DNA from: Sphaerolaimus hirsutus | Taxonomy: Eukaryota > Nematoda > Chromadorea > Monhysterida > Sphaerolaimidae | Direction: 5' to 3' | Length of the DNA stretch: 64,000 nucleotides | Assembly (NCBI GenBank): GCA_964036195.1 | Contig: OZ038451.1 | Span: 18,798,318-18,862,317 of the forward strand | In this document: positions 56,518-64,000 of the stretch, one piece after another | Position numbering within the stretch: position 1 is the stretch's first letter | Layout of the letters: every line of letters begins with the position of its first letter | The notes under the pieces: model-generated | What the model saw: the letters and a program-made list of their open reading frames with translations, nothing else | Databases searched by the model: none | Told to the model about the DNA's origin: nothing | Translations under genes and position numbers: made by a program

Positions 56518-59500
56518 ATGTGCCCGGAGGAGGAGTCGAAATCTGGCGAAAGGCGGAGTCAGGCGCCTCAAAATGGTCACGATCAAAATTCCGCAGGTCC
56601 GCAAAATTTAACGGAATTTAGTCCGCACGCGAGCGACGATTCTGGTCGGGCGTCGGCGGCTAGTAGTCCGCACGAGACCAGAACTACTAGTCCGCACACT
56701 GGTAAGTTTGGGGATTTTGCAGCATTGACGCTGCGCCGACGGAAATTTTAGACCCAAACCCTGTAAAATGTAAAAGACCCTGTAAGGGTGATGTGTCATG
56801 TAAACGACCCTGCAAAGTGTCAAATGTCACGTAAAACCCCCCTGTAAACTATCCAAATCTTATTCTATAGTATCCAAATATTTTGATCTATACTGTCTGA
56901 ATCTTATGTTAATACAATATTTGGATACTATAGCATAAGATTTGAATACTTAACAGCGTTTTTTACATCACACATGACATTTTACAGGGTCTTTTACGGG
57001 GTCCGTGACTGGCACCAGGTCTAATGTTTTGCCCTTGAAACGCATAGTGTTCGGTATAATTGTAATCCCGCATTTGTAGTTCAGCATGCAAAAAACTCCG
57101 CACAAAAAAATTAGAACCACTTTTGAAAAGTAAAACGCCATCCACAGTCTCCAAATCGACCACAAACGACTCCACGGGCGGCGGAGACTCGACCAGCGGC
57201 TCCGTGTCCAACGTGGCCCCCTCCGGCGTCAACGGCACCAACGAGAGTAGTGCCAATGGCCTGGAGAGGGGCTTTAGGTTGAAAATTGTGGCGCCTGGCG
57301 CTGAACCTTTCGAGCTGATCGTCAGCGGTGCCGAATTGGTACAGGAGGTGCATCAGGTGCGTTGTGGTTTTTACCGTGTTGGTGTGGTGACATTTTTATT
57401 AAGGGACAAATGCAGGGGTCTTGTAGATTTGGTTCCCCGCGGGGGTTCAGATAGATAGTAAATCAGATCGTAAATCGCTCCTCCGGGGGGATAGATAGCT
57501 GGAAAAAAATGAGGGGGGGTTCAATATATACGCTATTTTGAGGTTAAGAAGCTAAAAAATGGGACAAAATAGGTGAAACATAGCTAAAAATAGGTTAAGA
57601 GTAGGTACAATAAATAGGTACATAAGCACATAAATAGCTGAAATTAGCTGAAAATGTGCGACAAGACATACACATTGATGATTTCAACGGTGAAAATATA
57701 TAAAAAGGTATGAAAAGTAGCGATTTTGAGTGAAAATTAGGGTAAATTTAGGGTTGGAAACAAACGTTTTTTTTAACTCGATGTTTTTTAAAAATAAAAA
57801 ACGTTTTTTTTAAAAGCTCCCAGATATGACCTTGTGTCAACATATAAAGGTATATCAGACAGTGGCAATACTCTGATGTTATATATGACCATATAATGGC
57901 TTTGGAGCCATGGGATAGCATTATAAGTGGTGATTTCTGTCAAAAATATCCATTTTTTGTCGACATATCGTTCGTATATCGCCTTATAGTCAAATGTTCA
58001 TGACTTCAGGTAAAGTTTGGCACGGAATAGTGATCAAACAAGGTTATAAAAGGAGCTTGTTACTTTGGGAGTGAAGTTGCACACTGTGGAGGTACATGTA
58101 AGGTACATGTATATTACCTCAATATTATATAGTACAGCAGCATATGACGGCTTATTAACCAATGGTAGCACATAGAAATGGATACTTTGATACTAAAAAT
58201 GGCACAAAACCAATGAAAACAACCACCAATGTCAATTTGTGTGTGAAATTGCGCGCTTGCGCGCAAAAATTTTGCAAAATACCTAGTGCTTAGTACTAAA
58301 AATTTCGGTCGATTTTTTTTATTTAAATCGGTTTATTAAAAAAACATTTCGGACGTCATGTTTAAAAAAAAAAAACGTTAAAAAAAACGTTTAAAAAAAA
58401 CATCGGCCAACCCTAGGTAAATTTCTCAAAAATCACTAGCTTAAAGTTAGCTAGCTATAGCAACCCCCAAATGGTGCACCTATCTATCTATCTATACCCT
58501 GGGCCATCCAGCTATCTATCTATGCGAGACAAATTTTGTGGCTACTACTTCCCAACCCCCCCCCCCAGCTTTCTATCTGGAGCAATTGTTGAGGAGTTTT
58601 GCCCCAAATTTATCTCAAAATCGTCAATTTTCATTGTTGTAGTTGACGGTTGGGTGGTTTAATTGTTGTAGTTGATGGTTGGATGGCTTGTGTTTGTTAG
58701 TACTTTATTGTGTTCTCTTAAATGATCACGCTTGTGTATCCTATAAAAATATCAAAAAAATAATCTATCAAGCAGTCGGCGAACGTCTCAAATCCCAACA
58801 TCATTCCTTTTTATATGTTTTCACCTTCAAAATCCATATCGTGATTTTTGGACTTGACAAAAATCTCTATCATTCATGTGTAGTATTGCCTTTTTACGGC
58901 TATATGTGCTCGTGTACCTATTCTAAGTTTTTTTCCCACCTATTTTTAGCGATTTTTCCCTTTTACCTTTAAAAAGCCTACATATCGAACCCCGTGAAAC
59001 CCCCACCAAACCTCCCTCCCCAAAGAATATCAGTTATCTATCCCTCGTGAGGAGCGATATACTATCTGTCTGTATGAACCACCGAAGGGGATCTAAATTC
59101 TAAACCCCTGCTTCACTTACCACTTATACTTTGTTGTCACTTGTCAACTTGCAGAGTTGTCCCAGACCCTGTAAAAAGCCCTGTAAAATTTTAAATGTCA
59201 TGCAAAGTGTCTAAAGTCTAGTGTCTAAAGGTACAATGCCATTTTGCAGGGCATTTTCCATGACTTTTGACACTTTGGATGACATTTGACATTTTACAGG
59301 GCTTTTTACAGGGTCTGGGAGTGCTCAAGCTGATGGACCTTTTTCGGGGTGAGGGTCTTGGGGTGTCGGAAATGAAGTAGCCTATTCGCATTAACATTTT
59401 CATAGATGTTGGAGCCGCACCCTGCCCCGCTAGCTACCACCCCTTTTGCATTTATTACAAAAACAAACAAAAAAAAAAATCTATTTTCGAATCTCATATA

Positions 59501-59668
59501 TTCCCACCCAACTTCAAAACGCCCGAATGCAGGTGCTTTTGGATCGGGAAAATACCAGTCATCGAACCTGCTTTACGCTTTATCTGGATAACACGCCTTT
59601 GGATCATTTTAGCGAGTGGAAAAATGTGGAAGGAATCAAGGACGATGCTGTTATCAGGGTAGTTGAAG
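56518..59668 (+). CDS. CLUH: CLUH (clustered mitochondria protein homolog), N-terminal exons; runs off the right edge
   Basis: Coding exons: 56518-56701, 57085-57356 (acceptor at 57115 also fits) and 59533-59668; phases agree. Exon 1 is a Ser/Pro-rich N-terminus ending at CACACTG|GTAAGT. Exon 2 starts with a Ser/Thr-rich stretch, then encodes FRLKIVAPGAEPFELIVSGA and ELVQEVHQ. Exon 3 encodes VLLDRENTSHRTCFTLYLDN, then LDHFSEWKNVEGIKDDAVIR. This is the ubiquitin-like N-terminal region of CLU/CLUH, an RNA-binding protein for mRNAs of nuclear-encoded mitochondrial proteins. A TTTTTGCAG acceptor just before 56400 suggests a 5' untranslated intron. Later exons (TPR and CLU domains) are not found before 64000. 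Introns 1 and 2 hold several repeat elements. Confidence 0.82.
56748..57018. mobile_element. GTCAAATGTAAAG-family MITE in CLUH intron 1
   Basis: Begins AGACCCAAACCCTGTAAAAT (outer end lost) and ends GGGGTCCGTGACTGGCACCAG. The centre has a CTATCCAAATCTTAT hairpin as in 13491-13985. Its CACCAG terminus is a potential acceptor 66 bp before the exon 2 acceptor chosen here. Confidence 0.7.
57413..59110. mobile_element. CAGGGGTCTTG-family element in CLUH intron 2, carrying a nested hAT-like MITE
   Basis: CAGGGGTCTTGTAGATTTGG at the left and AAATTCTAAACCCCTG at the right, with GATAGATAGCTGG motifs near both ends. The nested 57749-58415 element lies inside. Flanking 8-mers do not match, so this may be two partial copies. 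Confidence 0.55.
57749..58415. mobile_element. hAT-like MITE with TAGGGTTGG ends, perfect 8-bp target duplication
   Basis: 667 bp, TAGGGTTGGAAAC to GGCCAACCCTA, flanked by GGTAAATT at 57741-57748 and 58416-58423. Collinear with 22186-22838, including AATTGCGCGCTTGCGCGCAA and the AAAATACCTAGTGCTTAGTA segment. Confidence 0.88.
59162..59325. mobile_element. GTCAAATGTAAAG-family MITE in CLUH intron 2
   Basis: TCCCAGACCCTGTAAAAAGC at the left and GCTTTTTACAGGGTCTGGGA at the right are exact inverted repeats around GTGTCTAAAGTCTAGTGTC. Confidence 0.75.
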
Positions 59669-59884
59669 GTATGTTGAATTTTTTGTTGATTTTTTCAATT
59701 GATGTTGAGTTTTGATTTTGACGCCACGCACCAGTAAACTCACAAACTGGTCAACTTGAAGTAAACGCCGTTAGTGTATCGGAACGCGAAATTTTTCGGA
59801 ACTTTGTCATTTCCCTCACTCTTCCCGCGGCAAACGAAAATTACTCCCTTCCTGTGAAGAAAGATTTTCGGTTGGCCGAAATGT

Positions 59885-60535
59885 TCGAATGTCAACTGCT
59901 GGGACGTATCCAGGATTTTTGAGCGGGAGGGGGGCTGCTTGTTTACGGAGGCCGGCGAGCGGGGGGGGGGGGCTCAGCCCCCCCCCCTAAAATTTTGCCC
60001 ACACAGTAACGGAATGGCGCCATGGCGCTGGCGCCATTCGTAGGCGACACGCCATGGCGTCATTGGCGCTGGCGCCAGTGCCAGAAACCACTGTATTTGT
60101 ATGTAAATACACGTACATATAGAGCGGCGAGACCCCTTTTGGGATGAATTTCAAGGATTTGTGCTTATGAGGACCCACCCACTGATAATTATACGTTTGA
60201 GGAGGTGAATGCGCGTTTGCGCGCAAAATTTTTGCACATACGATGAAAAATGTATAGAAAAAGTTGCATTTCCGACGATTTTTTGGTCTCACCTCGGGAG
60301 GGGGGGGGGCTGCAGCCCCCCCCGCCCCCCCTGGATACGGCCCTGGTCAACTGGTTGATGTCAACTCATATTTTAGTTCACGTGTCACAGAGCGATCTTC
60401 AATTGCCGGTGCTGCAACGACGAACAATAAATCTAGCGACATGTGCAATTGAAGATCGCTCTGTGACACGTGAACTAAAATATGAGTTGACATCAACCAC
60501 CAGTTGACATTTGAATGTCAACTACCGTGTGGAGC
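59885..60535. mobile_element. Palindromic TGTCAACT MITE split by a hAT-like insertion
   Basis: The right part (60354-60535) folds perfectly: AGTTCACGTGTCACAGAGCG pairs with CGCTCTGTGACACGTGAACT. The left end GAATGTCAACTG (to 59898) pairs with CAGTTGACATTTGAATGTC at the right. The type B element 59899-60345 separates them. Confidence 0.75.
59899..60345. mobile_element. hAT-like MITE, type B, perfect target duplication, nested
   Basis: 447 bp, CTGGGACGTATCCAGG to CTGGATACGGCCCTG, flanked by GTCAACTG at 59891-59898 and 60346-60353. It contains GCGTTTGCGCGCAAAATTTT and CGCCATGGCGCTGGCGCC. It is inserted in the arm of the palindromic MITE above. Confidence 0.88.
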
Positions 60536-60549
60536 ACCTAAGAAGTTTG

Positions 60550-62320
60550 TTTAGTCGCGCCATTATGGAACATTATCATCGTATTACGGTAAAAAGCAAT
60601 TTTCCGCAGTAGAGGTAATTCCTGCTTTTGAATGCCATATATCATATTTTCTATTTTTGAATAGGGTCCGCGGACCACCCATGTTCTGTTCGGTGTTTTT
60701 TCTGTGGTTTTTGATGTAGGTTTGAATAATGGGGACTTAGCGAGAAGTTATCTATGTTTATTTAAAGAATGGCTTAAAATATTTTTACACTACCATCATA
60801 ACATATATAAGTATTGTAAACATTGTCTATTGATTTCACAATTATCCCAGCAATAATCCCGATCATATAAATTTTATGGTATCTTTCCGTGCGAAAAGAA
60901 AATCCCATTTCCAACAGCTTGTATTATAACCGCTTCCCGTTCCTTGCTGCTCATTCACATGTCACACTGCGCTTGTGTAAATCATCGAATATTGGGAAAG
61001 TGTTGAATTTCATTCAACACCATTTGTCAAATTTCAGCCTTAAAATTGGTGAATCTGATTGGAATTTTGACATTTTCAATTTTTAACCGGGTAAATTCAC
61101 AAAAATACGCCCCAAGCGTCAGAATTTCGATGAAGAAAAAGTCTGATGGGAAACACCAACAATTTTCCAGCCATGTCAGACCATTGTAGCAAGATATGTT
61201 GTTCATAGGCTGTCTGTCTGTCTGAGACTCTACAGACCCGTTGGAAGTGCATAAGTGCCCTGGCACCGCGCACAAGTCTGAACACATAAATGTACATAAA
61301 GCTAGTATAGGGGTGGTCAAAAGTATTGATACATTTACTTGACTAACAGTGAACAAAAAAGCAAACGAATTTTTTACCTACTTGATTCAAAAGATTTATA
61401 TCAGGATTTCAAAATAAAGTATGGAATATGGAATTCAAATTTATATGGTAGCGGTGAAACAAAATATTTTAAGCTGCTTTGAGGAATGAGAAAACGTTTT
61501 TTAACGACTCCCTTTTGAAAAAGAAGTTTAAAAAACACTCACAACACAAATATGGTTCTGAGTCAACATATAAATACAGCACTATGTCTCAATACTTAGT
61601 AACGTTTCATATAGCGAAACAATGGCTCTGGGGCCATCTAGTGGTGATTACAAGCGAAGTTGAAATCGTGAAATGGATCCTTACAAGTGGTGATTTCCGC
61701 CAAAAACATAAATTTTTGTCGACTCGTTATGTATAGCACCTTAAATCCTATTCAAAAGAATCTTATTTCACACTTTCAGAGAGCAGGATTCAAACGGTAT
61801 AAAAGTGCAAAATACCTAGTGAATCAGTACTGAAAATTTCACCTGTCATTTTTAAAACGGTGTCGATGCTTGCGTTTTTTAAATGGCAACACTTAAACAA
61901 CAGTTAAGAAAAACTCAGGCCATCCCTAGAATCGCCTTGCTTTTACCCTGCCTTACAATTATATATTTTTGGCTGCCCCTGTCCGTGAAAATTTGATTGC
62001 CCGTGCAAACGGTGGCCGTTATATCCAACACCTTGTTCATGGAAATCTAATAAAAGTAGTACATTTTTATGAACATAAGCGTATGAAACCGCGCGCGGCC
62101 ATACAAAAATTCGATACAAAAACATTGTTTTTGTTTATGTATTTCTCAGGTCTTAGTAGTTTGTTTACCTGTAGATTTTCTTTCAGGTAAACTGATAAGA
62201 GACAAGTACTGATTTGTGGCAAAAAGTATCTGAAAAGTTGGTGCCAACGGTGTAAGGCGCCAGAGTTAAGTGGCGGCAATTATTATCGATGACACTACAA
62301 GAGCGTCATTCCATCACCGT
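60550..62320. other. Intronic sequence of CLUH with one eroded TAGGGATGGC-family remnant
   Basis: Around 61480-61928 the motifs AACGTTTTTTAACGAC, AAAATACCTAGTGAATCAGT and a terminal GGCCATCCCTA match the TAGGGATGGC family, but the left end is unclear. Nothing else recognised; no later CLUH exon seen. Confidence 0.5.
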
Positions 62321-62324
62321 ACGG

Positions 62325-62725
62325 CGTATATCCTCGAATATATCCCCCGGGGAGTTATTTTTTTCGTCAGAAGTTTTTGAGGGGAAGTTATTCGAGGGGG
62401 GGGGGTATTTTTTCGTCAGTATTTTCAGTAAAATGTATGATAAATTTACTGCACAAATGGGGTAATGTTGGTAAATGATTTGTAGGAATACAAAATTCAC
62501 AATTTAAGCAGTGAATACAATGTTAGTGAATTCTAGTTGCAAGATATTACATATATTTATTAACGTTTTTTGTAAATGTGAAATGTTATGAAATGTTTCT
62601 ACCCATCAAGTGGGGGGGGGGGTATTCGAGGGGGGAGTGGTTTTTTCCTCACACTCACATGAGGGGAACTTAATCGAGAGGGGGGGAGTTATTCATGAGG
62701 GGGACTTATTCGAGGATATACGGTA
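62325..62725. mobile_element. TIR element of the CCTCGAATAA family
   Basis: CGGCGTATATCCTCGAATAT at the left and TTATTCGAGGATATACGGTA at the right, with GGGGGTATTTTTTCGTCAG and TTTTTTCCTCACACTC inside. Confidence 0.7.
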
Positions 62726-62979
62726 ATCCACTGGTTAATCAGAAGGAGTGTTTGTGTGATTGAAAAGGCATCGATTACGATAAATTTATGTGAATGCGTA
62801 CTGTACAGTCGAATATGCAAGATAACTTTTCGATGGAAATGTTTCATCCCTTCATATGTCAAGTTGGATATATCCCTGATTTTTTGTTATGGAATTTTAC
62901 GATTTCGCACAGCTGCTTTTGCAGATGCAAATTTACAGACGCAGTTTTCACATGTTTGCGACTTTTTATTCCTTATTGT

Positions 62980-63222
62980 GCCTACACACACTAGTTTTCA
63001 CCGTGACTTCGTGTGAAAACTTAAATTTTTTAAAGTGCAAATTAATGAACATGGTTGAATTATTTAATTAAATTTCAATCTGAATTTAAATTAATGAAAG
63101 TTAAACTTTGAAAATTTGAAAACTAAAACACGTATAGCATACGATAAGAGTAGGCTGTATGTCGCCATGTGGCCATTTCAGTTTTCACATCAGTCACGGT
63201 GAAAACTAGTGTGTGTGGGGCC
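62980..63222. mobile_element. Palindromic MITE (CACACTAGTTTTCACCGTGA ends)
   Basis: GCCTACACACACTAGTTTTC at the left is mirrored by GAAAACTAGTGTGTGTGGGG at the right, with CACCGTGAC/GTCACGGTG continuing the arms. A right-half fragment is at 2095-2172. Confidence 0.75.
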
Positions 63223-64000
63223 ATTATTGCGGTATTTTTCCGTGAAGAAACTGGTGATAGATACTTAACATGTGTCGAAATGATCAAATTTCACACTTTC
63301 AGACACTAGGATCCAAACGGTTTACCTGTTCAGGTAGAACTTCGGGTATTTCCAACCCAGACTTTAAAAAAGTCCCGATCCCAACTACTGAAAAATTCAG
63401 TGAAAAAGCGTCAACTCATTCCGATTACGGAACTTAACTCCAGAATTCTGTTTAACTTTCAGAAGCTACCTGGAACATTTGTATTTACGCACACACGGGT
63501 CACAAGACTTTTGTTTACAACAACTGTTGCCCAGTTTTCGCTAACGTGTACTCAAAGTGTACTTTCGTAAATAATACCAAATGCAAAAGTTTGTTTGGAG
63601 AATGCAAAAAAAAACGTGGAAATGTGTTGTTGATTGAAATGTTGACATGATCTGGTGATGGGACGCATTAAAGTTGATGTTCATAGTTGACATTTTTGAG
63701 GGGAAGTGTTTATAGACCACTGTCACAGAACACCAGCTGTTTGTAATAGATAAGGGGTGTGCGTCATTAAGACAAAAGCGCTTTAAGACAACAGTAGCTT
63801 TAATAGAACAAAAATGCTCATTGAAACAAAAGTTCTGGGTCATGTCATGTTCCAGGTCTAAAAATATAAATAGACTTATAATTATGATAAAAAATATAAA
63901 TAGATTTTGTAACTTTTTGGTGGTGCAATTAGGCTGAAAGTATAGTAAAGTCGGCGGACATTTCACCCTACAAAATCGGAGAGTTAGAATTCGCTCGCGA
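63223..64000. other. No exon recognised at the right edge
   Basis: A diverged GGATCCAAACGG...CCCAACTAC segment at about 63310-63450 resembles the GGGTTCAAACGGGATC elements. Otherwise unremarkable, presumably still CLUH intron. Confidence 0.4.

Noticed and set aside
63541..63966. 141-codon minus-strand frame near the right edge
   Set aside because: Rich in Phe/Ile/Leu from T-runs, no domain features; judged a chance frame.
1..64000. CRISPR arrays, bacterial operons, tRNA or rRNA genes
   Set aside because: The direct repeats are tandem or transposon-derived without unique spacers, genes have spliceosomal introns, and I saw no tRNA cloverleaf or rRNA core sequence.

Overview
Eukaryotic, almost certainly invertebrate animal, nuclear DNA. 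Coding sequence is split into short GT-AG exons with long AT-rich introns, and most of the window is repetitive, mainly non-autonomous DNA transposons. A metazoan-type N4BP2 gene (kinase, CUE-like, DUF1771 and Smr parts) and the start of CLUH support an animal. The species cannot be named from sequence alone.

Layout. Positions 1-2,170 hold two tandem arrays (a ~115-bp unit, then a G-rich minisatellite) and element ends. From 28,294 down to 2,742 (minus strand) lies a complete N4BP2-like gene. I could chain 21 exons whose phases all agree, giving 3,633 nt including the stop (1,210 aa). Its introns carry hAT-like MITEs, palindromes, foldbacks and minisatellites. A GC-rich interval of about 335 bp separates its start from a plus-strand locus (28,629-33,420). 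That locus contains pieces of glycinamide ribonucleotide synthetase (GARS) followed by pieces of an opine-dehydrogenase-family gene. Both carry frame lesions, so the locus looks like a decayed chimera.

From 33,500 to 38,000 I see only repeats. Between 38,000 and 45,000 there are pieces of several genes: an unidentified plus-strand two-exon gene, a minus-strand helical-repeat-like gene with one exon split by a hAT-like MITE, a C2H2 zinc-finger exon, and two HMG-CoA reductase exons. From 46,170 to 48,425 there is a 2.2-kb foldback, followed by a ~0.5-kb recent tandem duplication. From 49,500 to 56,300 the sequence is repeat-rich and gene-poor. The first three coding exons of CLUH (plus strand) lie at 56,518-59,668 and the gene runs off the right edge.

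Main themes. At least four hAT-like families can be defined by 8-bp target-site duplications, with two clear cases of nesting. One MITE family, with palindromic ends shaped like splice sites (CTGGT...ACCAG), in two places makes up an entire GT-AG intron. Several other insertions sit within a few bases of splice donors. An identical GC motif (TTGCGCGCAAGCGCGC-like) recurs in otherwise different repeat families. No tRNA, rRNA, CRISPR array or intact transposase gene was recognised.
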